DNA from: Mesorhabditis belari
Taxonomy: Eukaryota; Nematoda; Chromadorea; Rhabditida; Rhabditidae
Length of the DNA stretch: 64,000 nucleotides
Reading direction: 5' to 3'
Assembly: GCA_958450365.1 (NCBI GenBank)
Contig: CAUEEP010000758.1
Span: 1,386,565-1,450,564, forward strand
Position numbers and translations under genes: made by a program. The notes under the pieces were generated by a model, which was not told the origin of the DNA, did not search any database, and saw only the letters and a list, made by a program, of their open reading frames with translations. Numbering within the stretch: position 1 is the first letter of the stretch; every line of letters begins with the position of its first letter. Below are positions 12,630-22,284 of the stretch, one piece after another.

Positions 12630-15509
12630 TCAATACCCTGGTTGTGCCATCGAGTGTTGATTTGTTTGTTGGAATGTGTTTCCATCGAGTTTTTGATACA
12701 ATTGACGGCTTCGGATCTGGAAAAGTGCCGGTTTTGGGTCAAAATTCTCCATTCTACCTGTTTGAAAATCAAGATCAACAATCCGATTGTGATCACAAAA
12801 CAGATGATCATCAGAATCGTGGTCGCTGTTTGCCATCCCGAGGCACCGGAGGCACTGAAAGGATTGAGAAAAGATCAAATTTTGGATTGATTTCACAAGA
12901 TGTAATTTGCCGTAATGATTTTCAAATTCTTATTAAAAAAAACCCACTCATTGAGGAAATTGGACACATCAGAGAAACTCCTTGCTGCAGCCAATGGATG
13001 CTTTTGCTTCCACTCTTCCGTTTTGTTCTTTATTTTGTCGCTGATCCATTGAGCGGCTTGCTGAAATTAGGGAATTCTTGATTTACAGAAGACAGAAGAC
13101 AAATGTTGTTGTGTCATAGATACTGAATGTCTACTATAAACCGATCAGTAAATTGCGACTTGCAACTAGAATAATCGGAACTCGAAACTAGATTCTCTTC
13201 AACATCTCTTCGAACATTGTACTTTATGTTCGAGTAAACACATTCTTTCTGGCGCACTCGATCTTCATTTTCTTGGGTTAGAAATAAAGAATTAAGTGCA
13301 CTAGAAAGGGTGCGTTTACGAGCTCAAAGTACGGTTCAGGATGATGTTAAGATAAGAAAAATATCAAAAATAAAATATAAAATCAGTTCTTTTCTCACCA
13401 ATTTCACTGCAGCTTCCTCTTTTTTCTCTTCTTTAATTTTGTTGAGAAGTGAATGCGTGGCATCCTTTACAATGACGCTCACATTCGACAAAACTTCATG
13501 AGCTTTCTGAAAGCGTTGATAAATGATAAATGAATAATAAACGAAAGCTTATTTTTTTCACCTCCATTTTCGCTTTGTGTTCTTCTTTTTTTGTTTCCCA
13601 ATCAGCTTTCAATTTCGCGTTTGCCTCTTGTGCGAATTCATCAAATTTCTAGAAAAAAAAATGAGTTTTGTTTTTCTCTAAATCTTAAACCTGTTTTGTT
13701 TCATTGAATTTCACGCGGGCATTCTCTCGGAGTTCATCGAATTTCTCTCGTCGAGCCTCCTTTTTCGCGGTTTCTTGTGCTTCGTACTCGTCAACCGCCT
13801 ACAAATATTGACAACGATAACATAGAAAATGTTACTTTCAGCAGCTTAAAATCCTTTTTTCACCTGTTTATATCCAGGGAAAATCTTGTCGATTTCTGTG
13901 TTCAATTGTTCCTTTTTCGTGTTCTTCGCGCTCTCATATTTCGCTAAAAATTGATCGAGCTATTTAGTATTATTAAGAAAAAAAAATTGCAGTAACTTGA
14001 GTAGCTTTTAGAATTCATAGAGTAGTTTGTAAAAAGTAAGTAGAAAAGAATCTCAAGTCTAACTAGAGAGTCATACTTTTACTTCTAGAGTTTATGGTAG
14101 TGGGGCACTGTAGTGAATTTAGCCAAAGTAGAAAAACATGTATTGCGAGCTTTTCTAGCACAGGTATTACGGTAAGTCTAACTAGTTAGTAACTAACTCC
14201 CTTACCTAACACCTTTAGACTTACCAACCCTTCTCTAAAATAATTTGATACGAAACCCAAGACGAAGTAAAAAGAAGATCGCGCTGTGGCAGATTATTTA
14301 GATTTGCGTTTTATTTAAAAGGAGTTGGTTTAATTAGGTTTATACGGCACGCAATTTTTGAAGACAATGGAGTAGAGGGGAGCCGAGAGGAACGAAGCAG
14401 AACCATTTTAGAAATTTAAACAGGAAATATGGGCGGAACAATAGAGGGGAGAGAGAGTACTTTAAAAACGCGCTACAAGAATATAATAGATTCGAAGGGG
14501 AAGAAAACGTAGCGGGACTTGGCATAGAGGCCGGACAACATTCACGAGTGCAGAAATGCAAAAAATTGAAAAGAATGGCAAAAGGGGAATTTTGTGCGGG
14601 GTACGGTAGCGTATCCACGCTTTAGAAAGCGCGCCGGGCCGCTTTCGCGCCAGTCCCTTTAAACCGCACGTAAATGGATTCTAACTAGCTGACTAGCTGA
14701 CTGTAAGTAGTATCTGAGCGTATCTAGTCTAATCGTAAGCAATACTTTTTATTTTGGATTTTGGTAGGGGTGAAAGAGATTGGGTCAAACACTTTCAATC
14801 AGAGTTTTGTCTGTCTGTCTGTCTGTCTGGCTGTCTGTCTGTCTGTTTGTCTGTCTGTTTGTCTGTCGGTCTTTTTCAATACCGTACCCCGAACCGTCTC
14901 ATACAACGAGGGCTCTCCTTCGACCTAAAATGAAATGTTTATTTGAAAAGATTTCCCTTTTCACCTCCAAAGCAAATGGCGCAACTTGTGACTCTTTCCA
15001 TTGATTGATCTTATCGAGACGTTCTTGGAATTGCTGAAAAAAAAGCTAGTTTTAAATCGATCGATCGAATTAATTCCATGAAAAGCTATGCAGCTAACCT
15101 CTTCGGCTTCTTTGTAAAATTGATCGATCGTTTCGGCGATTTTTCTCTTTCTCCGTGTCGTAGGCGGCTTTTTTGTCGGTGATTTTCTAGAAATAAACAA
15201 AGTACAAATGTTTTACATTAAATTTCCTAAGTTTTTCTTGAAACCTGTCTTAACGCATCGACTTCTTGATTGACTTGATCGCGGATTTGGGCTCGTTTCG
15301 CCTCAAGACGCTGGAAAAAGACGATTATAGAAAATAGAGAATCTACTGATATATTTCTGAGATTTTTTTTTGCTTTGCTATTGATTTCCAAAAGTTTACC
15401 CTAAAATATTTGAAATGTTTACTTCTTTCCATGTTAATTTCGGTGTTGTTGTGGGCAGGGTGAGAATCGAGGAGATCAACAAGAAAAAGACTATCCTCTG
15501 CAAGAGCAT
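12630..15509 (-). CDS. Signal-peptide, charged helical, single-pass membrane protein of unknown function
   Basis: About 11 exons run leftward from ATG 15509-15507. The first encodes a signal peptide (MLLQRIVFFLLISSILTLP). Then come short Lys/Glu/Ala-rich exons with coiled-coil character, for example 'RLEAKRAQIRDQVNQEVDAL', 'LDQFLAKYESAKNTKKEQL' and 'KFDEFAQEANAKLKADWE'. Near the C-terminus a transmembrane helix reads 'TTILMIICFVITIGLLILIF', followed by a short Gln-rich cytoplasmic tail ending QPGY at stop 12632-12630. Nearly all introns are phase 0, suggesting growth by exon duplication. One exon (15190-15099) needs one base less in a T5 run at 15140-15144 to stay in frame, so there is either an assembly indel or a broken allele. 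I do not recognise the family. A type I membrane or secreted-compartment role is inferred. Confidence 0.72.
13218..13333. repeat. Palindromic element, family 4, copy 1 (GTACTTT ends)
   Basis: GTACTTTATGTTCGAGTAAAC at the left mirrors GTTTACGAGCTCAAAGTAC at the right. Inner CTTTCTGGCGCACT mirrors AGTGCACTAGAAAG. It lies in an intron of the minus-strand membrane-protein gene. Confidence 0.75.
14805..14869. repeat. (GTCT)n microsatellite
   Basis: About 16 units of GTCT/GTCTGTTT within the large intron (14964-13970) of the membrane-protein gene. Confidence 0.9.
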
Positions 15510-15624
15510 TTTGTCTTTTTGTCTGAAAAGAGTTATGTTATAAATTTTAGTAATCTTGCTTCTATTTTTCAGCAAATCTATCTATTTTGATTTGTTTCTA
15601 GAGTTTAAAAAGAATACAAAAATT

Positions 15625-15812
15625 GGGGTAGGCTAGTTTCCGCAACTCGCCATAACTTTCTTCTAAGTAGGCCAATCTTTATGATTTTAGTGTCATTTTG
15701 TAGATCTCAATAAGTGCAACAAAATGAAACCAAAATCATAAAGATTGGCTCACTTAGAAGAAAGTTATGGCGAGTTGCGCAAATGACCCTGTTGCGGAAA
15801 CTAGCCTACCCC
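15625..15812. mobile_element. Inverted-repeat element, family 2, copy 1
   Basis: GGGGTAGGCTAGTTTCCGCAA at the left is mirrored by TTGCGGAAACTAGCCTACCCC at the right. Both arms contain AACTCGCCATAACTTTCTTC and AATCTTTATGATTTT, and the centre is TAGATCTCAATAAGTGCAACAAA. The arms are long enough to make the whole element a hairpin. Two further copies occur at 23081 and 56867. Confidence 0.88.
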
Positions 15813-15905
15813 CAAAAATTAATTCGATTCGATAAGAGACAAGATTACGGTAGTTAATAAAGACGAGTTTTAGAAAACGGAGAAAAAAAGTAGAGATTAG
15901 GGAGA

Positions 15906-15962
15906 CATTCTAATGTTTAAATGGAAATTTGTTTCCACGGATTCCATTTAAACATTAGAATC
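15906..15962. repeat. Short perfect inverted repeat
   Basis: ATTCTAATGTTTAAATGGAA is mirrored by TTCCATTTAAACATTAGAAT with a ~17 nt loop, so it could form a stable hairpin. Confidence 0.8.
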
Positions 15963-16575
15963 TCCGAATTTCACAGAAGATTTGGGTAATGTCTAGGGGA
16001 GTCTAGGGATAAAACTGAATTCTTACAATCAGTAAAACCTAATCCAACTCTAGTATAAATAGAAATAAACAAAAGATTTCTCACAAATCTCAAAATCAAT
16101 CGGAAAGCAGTAGTCGAATGAAGAGAGTGATTGAAAGGAGTGATTGAAGAGAGTCCCCCTTTACCCCTCAAAACATTGATACCTTTAGGTGTCCCCTTTC
16201 CAATTCCAATTCCCTTTTCCTCTCATATCAAAACTAAAAACTCCAAATTGATAAGCTTTTCTTTTTCTCTTTAATTCTTTCCTTTCTAAAGCAAAAACTC
16301 GATAAATTTTCATGTACATTGTGCGAATAACAATGTGAAATTTTCCACATACAACAGCATCAAATCAAAAAAAATTTCTGTATTGACAAAGTTATCATTT
16401 AAAGCGATTCAAATGATTCAAATTTTCTTCGTAAACATGAATAAAACGAATTTCAACGCTGAACAAAGTGCTTGTTTACCAATTTATTTGCCTTTATAAG
16501 AATTCTATCATGAAACACGATTTATTCAAGTGTAAACCAAAGAAAAGTCTTTAAATAGACAACGACTTTATATAT

Positions 16576-17270
16576 ACAGGGTGGCTGAAAATTATGTGCG
16601 CCAAAGAAAATGCCATAATTTAATTTTCTTTCAAAGAACATGTAAAAATATTTATTTATATAATAGTTGTAACAAAAGCATTTAATAATTACAAGAAATT
16701 TTCGAAGTGGCGAACTTATGAAGCAATTAAGGGCAAAATCCACTGGAAAAGTAGTGAATTTTACCTTATGAAGAAACTAAGGGCAATCCGCTTTGATACA
16801 GGCTTCAATTCGCTTCTTTGAAGCGAAATTTGAAGCTGTTTTGCCATCTTGTTCAAACTACGATCGTCTTTTCGCTCGATCCTCCTCTTGATGATCCCAC
16901 GCATCTTTCGGGTGTTAACGGTCCTATTTCCTCCTCTTCCGGGCTTGGACTGAACATGCCCCTCATCTTTCCATTGCTTTACGATCTTCTGGACGGTCCT
17001 CAGAGCCACCCCAAGCCTCGATGCGATCGACGAGTTCTTCATGCCGCTCGTCGCCAGCTGTGCGATTGCGTCCCGACTAGCGCACGTCTTTGTCATCACA
17101 AGTGTAATGTTTGTCCTAGAAAACAACTTTTTTTAACAAAAATAAATAACAAAAATAATGGACAACGATAAAAAGAATATTAAAACACAAAAAGATGAGT
17201 ATAGTAATGCTTTATACATTGTTTAAAACTATGTCAGATGCTGCGCGCACGTAATTTTCAGCCACCCTGT
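16576..17270. mobile_element. Tc1/mariner-type DNA transposon remnant with TA target duplication
   Basis: The terminal inverted repeats are CAGGGTGGCTGAAAATTATG (from 16577) and its near-perfect complement ending CCACCCTG (17269), each flanked by TA as the Tc1/mariner superfamily requires. About 25 bp match with one difference. At ~695 bp it is too short for a full transposase and carries only the N-terminal DNA-binding part, on the minus strand. Confidence 0.88.
16761..17126 (-). pseudogene. Truncated Tc1/mariner transposase (N-terminal helix-turn-helix part)
   Basis: A 121-codon frame contains a helix-turn-helix of Tc1 type ('ASRDAIAQLATSGMKNSSIA', 'ASRLGVALRTVQKIVKQW') followed by a GRGGNRTV linker like the GRPR-type hook of mariner transposases. 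The catalytic DDE/D domain is missing, so the product cannot cut DNA. It might still bind the element's ends. It lies wholly inside the 16576-17270 element. Confidence 0.8.
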
Positions 17271-17398
17271 AGATACTTTATTCAGGACCTGAGATAAAGT
17301 GCGTTAGAATTAAGATTAAAACACATCAATTCATACACATAACACGAAAAGGGCCGATAAAAAGAAACACGATATAATATATGTAAAATGTGGGTAGC

Positions 17399-17457
17399 AC
17401 AGGATCCACTAGAGCGTCAAGGATCCACTAGAGCCACGTCAAGGATCCACTAGAGCT
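17399..17457. repeat. Three-unit repeat of AGGATCCACTAGAGC
   Basis: AGGATCCACTAGAGC(CACG)TCA occurs three times in direct orientation just to the right of the transposon remnant. Confidence 0.8.
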
Positions 17458-18076
17458 TCAAGATCAAGATCATCTACAGATAATTTAAAGGTTTCGAGAC
17501 TACTGGACTCTCTCAAAACTCTGGGGAGTCGATTCCAAATTCTGGCAGTTAGACAGTTCTTATTAGACTTCTGGACAGTTCTTATTAGACTTCATCAAAT
17601 TTCACAATTTCTTTCTCTTTTATCCGATGTTTCATCAATTCAAATGCTTGATCTCAAAGATCTAAATGATAAAAATGATAACAAAATGTTAATAGGTAAA
17701 CATATAACGTAAATTTTCTAATAGAAGAGCCCTTTATAGAAGCGTCTCGTAGTCTAAATTTACTCTCCAACAAACGCTCATATCTCGGCGCTTAAACGTT
17801 TGTTTCTACCCGCTTAGGTATTAAATTAAAGTAGAGAGGATAGATAATTTAAAAAAAAAACACATATTTCCAGCTTTAACCAGCGCTTGAAAAGTGGCAA
17901 AACAAAACCGACTTTTCATTGTTTTTCAATCATTTTGCATTTAACGAGTTTTAATGATTTAATGATCTAAATGAACTAAATGAGACATGTTTATAAAGAA
18001 AAACTGGAAAAAAAAACTCCCAATACTAATGAGATCAGTTTTTAAAAAGCTTGCTATAATAAGCGTCAATTTGATA

Positions 18077-18258
18077 TTAGGTTTTTCGGATATAAACGAG
18101 TGTTTGCACTGCTTAACTCGTGAGGAAGTCATTTCCCGCATCAGATCGTCTTTCCAATGGCGTGGAGATGGAGTAGAATTTGAACATAGAAACTGTTGAG
18201 CAAGTTCACGCGTCGTTTGACATGGATCTGATTCGATTGCAGCCTCGATTGCAGCCCT
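18077..18258. mobile_element. Solo end of a mariner element (second copy)
   Basis: TTAGGTTTTTCGGATATAAAC and the ~165 bp after it match the left part of the mariner element at 18307 with about a dozen differences. The matching right end is absent, so this is a truncated older copy beside the main one. Confidence 0.8.
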
Positions 18259-18306
18259 TACTAATATCTACACTCATCTACTAATATTACCGTATTTTCT
18301 CTAATA

Positions 18307-18712
18307 TTAGGTTCTTCGGATATAAACGGGCGTTTGCACTGCTTAACTCGTGAGGAAGCCATTTCCCGCATCTGATCGCCTTTCCAATGGCGTGCAGATG
18401 GCCATCAATAGTAGAATTTGAACATAGAAACTGTTGAGCAAGTTCACGCGTCGTTTGACATGGATCTGATTCGATTGCAGCCCTCAAAGTATCGTTGTCT
18501 ACCGTTTGAGGTCGACGAGAGTATTCATCATCCTCGAGACTTTCATCACCATTCCTAAAGCGTTGAAAACAGGCTCGGCATCGGCTTTCGGACAATACAT
18601 CATTCCCAAATGCTTTGACCAAATCTCAATGGGATTTCGCTACTGTTTTGCCCAGTTTGAAGTCGTAAAGTAGGCGAACGCAAACTTGATATATTTGAGG
18701 TCGGTCATCTAA
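18307..18712 (-). pseudogene. Broken mariner transposase (N-terminal part)
   Basis: Reading leftward, the frame begins near 18710 with 'DRPQIYQVCVRLLYDFKLGK', contains an in-frame TGA after 'TVAKSH', and continues 'AFGNDVLSESRCRACFQRF', 'RRPQTVDNDTLRAAIESDP', 'TRELAQQFLCSNSTIDGHL' and 'GKWLPHEL'. This is the paired helix-turn-helix region of mariner/SETMAR-type transposases. The catalytic DD34D domain is absent. Confidence 0.88.
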
Positions 18713-18866
18713 AGCAAGAAAAAAAGATCTTAAAAATAAGAAATTATCTGTTTAAAAAGATTCCAAATATGCACAAGATAGCGTTTTAAATACAGAAAGA
18801 CATGTTTTAAAAGCTTCTCTCACAACAATAAGTTTAGCAACGCTTGTTTATATCCGAACAACCTAA
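18307..18866. mobile_element. mariner element with TTAGGTT-type ends and TA target duplication
   Basis: The ends are TTAGGTTCTTCGGATATAAAC on the left and the complement of TTAGGTTGTTCGGATATAAAC on the right, both flanked by TA. The interior codes on the minus strand for the N-terminal third of a mariner transposase. At 560 bp it is internally deleted. It sits immediately upstream of a coding exon (18880), apparently in an intron. Confidence 0.9.
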
Positions 18867-18879
18867 TAATATTCAAAAG

Positions 18880-19935
18880 GATTTTTTTGAGACGATCGTC
18901 GAGTACCTTCGTCGCATCGGTGCTCGTCATGTCGCTTTGCAATCAGAAACAGCTTTTGGTAAACAGCTTAGTCGACAACTTGAAAAGTTTGGCGAAAGGT
19001 AAAATAATCTAAAATCCGGATCGAAATCGATAATCTATCTCTTTTTCGGGTCTATCCCAAAACAGCGCCGCCAAAACAGCGCCGCCCAAAACAGCGCCTC
19101 CTAAACAGCGCCGTACCCAAAACAGCGCCGCCCAAAACAGCGTCAATGCAAAAACGCCCAAAACAGCGACGAGCAAAAAAAATATTTTTTAGATTTTTGC
19201 TTTTGCTTTTTCTTTGCTGTTTTTAACTTTTTCTGTCTACTTTTTGTGTTTTTGGGGTAAAAAAGGTGGAGAATCCGATTTTTTTAAGCTTTACGCATAG
19301 AAACCTGCGATAGTGCTTATTAAAGTGATTTTAACCAAAAATAACAATTTTTTTCCTTTTACGGCCTGTTTTTTAATGTTTTCGCTAACTTTTTATTTCT
19401 ACTACGGACCACTTGAAAGCTTGAAAGCGGATCACTAGCCGTTTATGTTCATCATCGCTAGTGTTATGATGTTTCAGAGTCTCTTAGACTATTAATTTGA
19501 TGCTATTTTGATGTTTTTTATGCATCATTTAATTGTTATCGTTTATTGTTGGTGGTCATGTTATTTTTAAATAAATTATTAAAATTAAAAGCTGCTAATA
19601 AAAAAAAAGAATTGTACATTGTAAAAGAAAAAAAACTTTGTTTTGCATCGGCGCTGTTTTGAGCGTTTTTTCATTGGCGCTGTTTTGGTCGGCGCTGTTT
19701 TGGTCGGCGCTGTTTTGGGATAGACCCTCTTTTTCAGATTTCAGATCGATGTTTTTCTGAAACTCGATGGAATCCGAGAAAGCAAATCAATAAAATTGTG
19801 GATCTCTTCGTGTCATTCTCCCATTTTTCTATCGTTATTGCTGCGCTTTTCAATCGTTTAATCCAGAGTCAGAATATAGAAGAAGTAAAAGAAAAATCTC
19901 GTTACGGAGGTGATTTGCTTTTGGATGAGCGCTAA
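18880..19935 (+). CDS. Last two exons of an unrecognised gene interrupted by transposons
   Basis: Exon 18880-18999 reads 'DFFETIVEYLRRIGARHV' then 'LSRQLEKFGER' with a good GTAAAA donor. The second exon begins at 19738 after TCTTTTTCAG and starts 'FQIDVFLKLDGIRESKSI'. It then either stops early or, with a one-base shift near 19790, continues 'VDLFVSFSHFSIVIAALFN' to a TAA at 19933-19935. The intron between holds an 8-bp-TSD transposon (19048-19727), and the upstream intron appears to hold the mariner element. No upstream exons were found, so this may be the tail of a decaying gene. The family is not identified. Confidence 0.45.
19048..19727. mobile_element. Non-autonomous DNA transposon with 8-bp target duplication (hAT-like) and subterminal AAAACAGCGCC repeats
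   Basis: Terminal inverted repeats are GGGTCTATCCCAAAACAGCG and its complement ending GATAGACCC. The 8-bp flanks TCTTTTTC (19040-19047 and 19728-19735) are identical, which fits hAT (or P-like) insertion. Both ends carry several tandem copies of CCAAAACAGCGCCG, about six on the left and four inverted on the right. Such subterminal arrays are often transposase-binding sites. No coding frame was found inside. Confidence 0.87.
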
Positions 19936-20247
19936 ATGATCACTAATCAGTTGAATGTAAAATTAATTTTTTTTTGCAATGACACTACTGTAACCTATCG
20001 TTTATGTAATTTGCACTAAATCTACGACTTTTCATATTCTCAGAAACAATTTTGTATGTCTTTTTGTCTATAGATGCATGTTTATTGAATGGCACTAATA
20101 TAAAAGATTCCTAGAAAATACCGTAAAACCAAAAGTTGCTTATGCCATACCCATAACAAAAGTGAAGTAGATAAATAAAATTTAGGCACAAGAAGAGAAT
20201 ATAAATAAAAAATATCACATAGATAGGATATAAAAGTACTGTCGATA

Positions 20248-20516
20248 TACCGTAAATACTGTAATAGTACCCCACCCCCCTCGTACAGTCGCGTAGTCGC
20301 AAAAGCTTTTTAGTATTTCATTTTTTTCAAAGCGCCCGTACTTTCAAAAAATGCGTCTTTGATATCAAAAAATAGCCCTGAATTTCAGCTATTTTTTGAT
20401 ACCTAAGCGCGCATTGTAGTATAAACCAGTGTTGAGAAACACTCGTTCAAAGCTAGACTACACAACACTCCACACCGTCATTATGGGGGTGGGGTGCTAT
20501 TACAGTATTTACGGTA
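20248..20516. mobile_element. Inverted-repeat element, family 1, copy 4, 5 bp past the aquaporin stop
   Basis: TACCGTAAATACTGTAATAG at the left end and TATTACAGTATTTACGGTA at the right end, with the family core between. It ends at 20516, while the aquaporin stop codon is at 20524-20522. The element therefore forms the start of that gene's 3' UTR. Confidence 0.92.
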
Positions 20517-20521
20517 GGCAT

Positions 20522-22256
20522 TTACTCGGTCTTTCTCTTTCCACTCTTTGAAGCGAATTGATGGGTTTTCTTCTTTCCTTTCGATTGTTGAATGGCTGGT
20601 TGAGGTTGGGACTAAATTGAGAGGGTTTTTGTTGATTAAAAAGCTTTAACCTTTGGACGAATCAATGGACCCGTGACTTTGGAAGCTGACAGCCAACCGA
20701 TGAGTGGGATAATCCAATAGTAGAGGATGAACCTGGATTACTGTGATAGTGATAGTAATTGGAGTTCTGATACAAACAGTCGTACAGATTCATTGAGCTG
20801 TACTAAACCCATTAATCTGATTCGATGTGTTCAAAAAACTGAAAGCCAGTCTTAGGCCTAAGCCTGCCTTAAGCTAGTCCAGTCTGATCTAACATTGGTC
20901 TGCCTTGTTCTAAAAAAGTTGGACCTGACTTTCAGAACCTGGAACATCCCTGAGCAGGCCATGGTCACTATAAACTACAAAATGAAATAAAATGACGAAC
21001 TGTCAGGTTATAAACCACTGTAACTTTTTTTAGCGTTGATATTTTAAAGTGTGCTTTGGTCCATTCGAAAGCTCTTGAGATTCTCTATTTTTTGAGCTAT
21101 AGATTATATCAATCGGGCAGGTTTGAAGCAAGTTGAAAGCGTTTCTAGTTTCTAGTGCCCATGTCTAGCCAGGATCATGTCTAGCCATCGCGGTGATTGC
21201 CTGAATATTTGCAATTCATTACAAACCATTGATCATCAACTCCACGGCAACCCCAGAGTCGAGATGAAACGACCAAAGGATTCAATGCCGGTATGCCCAC
21301 CCACACCATTGCTGTAATTGAAAATTATCTGAAGATTAAAATGAAATTACCGAAAGACAAAAATCCAGCAACCATAACTGGAACTCCAAGCGTCTTTAAC
21401 TAGAATTTTTTTTAGATGATCAATCTTTAGAATACTCTTATACTTTCAATGGCATCATGGCAATCCCAGTGCGAAGCAAAAACGTTCCAACCAATTCCCA
21501 GAGGATGACGAATTCAGGGCCAATCTGAAACATTTAATTAGAAATATTGATTATTTTATAAACTTTATATCTCAGTGTGCAGTTTGGGTCAAGGGCTAAA
21601 GCATGATCCAAAGAATAATCCGCACTCCAAAACCAAAGGTTCATCGCGAGTCGAAAAGCAGCCCAACCACCGAGACATTGAGCGGCAAGGGTAATAAAGG
21701 TGCGTTGCCATCTAAAAGTTTCATTTTTACCTCATAAATATTTTCATTTATAGTTGAAGAAATAATTTACGTCATCACTCCATAGTAGAAGAGCTCAATG
21801 GGCACCAATGGGTTCACGAAAGCGCCGCGGTTGAAGAACGATCCGGCAAAGAGTAATATGGCGACGATCGTTCCAAATCCTTGCCAACCGAAGTGTTTGA
21901 CGATAATCCCTGAAATAGAAATCGATAATCATTTTATGAGTTCTCTATTAGTACGGCGTAATCAAACGAACCATTCTCATAGACACATGTACACATTTGG
22001 GCTGTTGCAATGAACTCCATGAGGAAAACATACAAATCCGAATCTTTGAACTTGCGAAAGTATTTCGCTCCAAGAACATCGATAAATCGTCTGGAAATCT
22101 TGATAGTATTTTGCAAAGGAAAGTTTTTAAAGGGTTGATTGTGCTTTTGTAACTGGTCTAATTTATAAACCTGGTCAACCATGCAAATGTGAACACTCCT
22201 ACATAAAAGACAATAGGCGGCCCAGTCTTTTGTACCCTTTCGTCCTCGAAAAACAT
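20522..22256 (-). CDS. Aquaporin of the AQP11/12-like (unorthodox) subfamily
   Basis: Nine exons give about 290 residues, the normal aquaporin length. Landmarks in order: 'GPPIVFYVGVFTFAWLTR' (TM1), 'FLMEFIATAQMCTCVYE' (TM2), 'FFNRGAFVNPLVPIELFYYG' carrying the first NPA-position motif as NPL, 'RTFITLAAQCLGGWAAFRLA' (TM4), 'FVILWELVGTFLLRTG' (TM5), 'GIPALNPLVVSSRLWGCRG' with a second NPL and the conserved arginine, and 'FILYYWIIPLIGWLSAS' (TM6). The tail is Lys-rich ('SKGKKKTHQF'). Both NPA motifs are NPL, which with the overall layout points to the unorthodox group that includes C. elegans aqp-9 to aqp-12. Water or small-solute transport is expected; specificity is uncertain. The start was chosen at the ATG one base after a TTTTCAG acceptor. 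Confidence 0.9.
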
Positions 22257-22284
22257 TCTGAAAATCAAAAAACATTCTGAAAAT
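22254..22284 (-). promoter_or_regulatory. Duplicated trans-splice acceptor/start of the aquaporin gene
   Basis: On the minus strand TTTTCAGAATGTTTTT occurs twice in tandem, 20 bp apart. Splicing at the downstream AG leaves a 1-nt leader before the aquaporin ATG (22256). Splicing at the upstream AG would put an out-of-frame ATG first. Confidence 0.55.
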
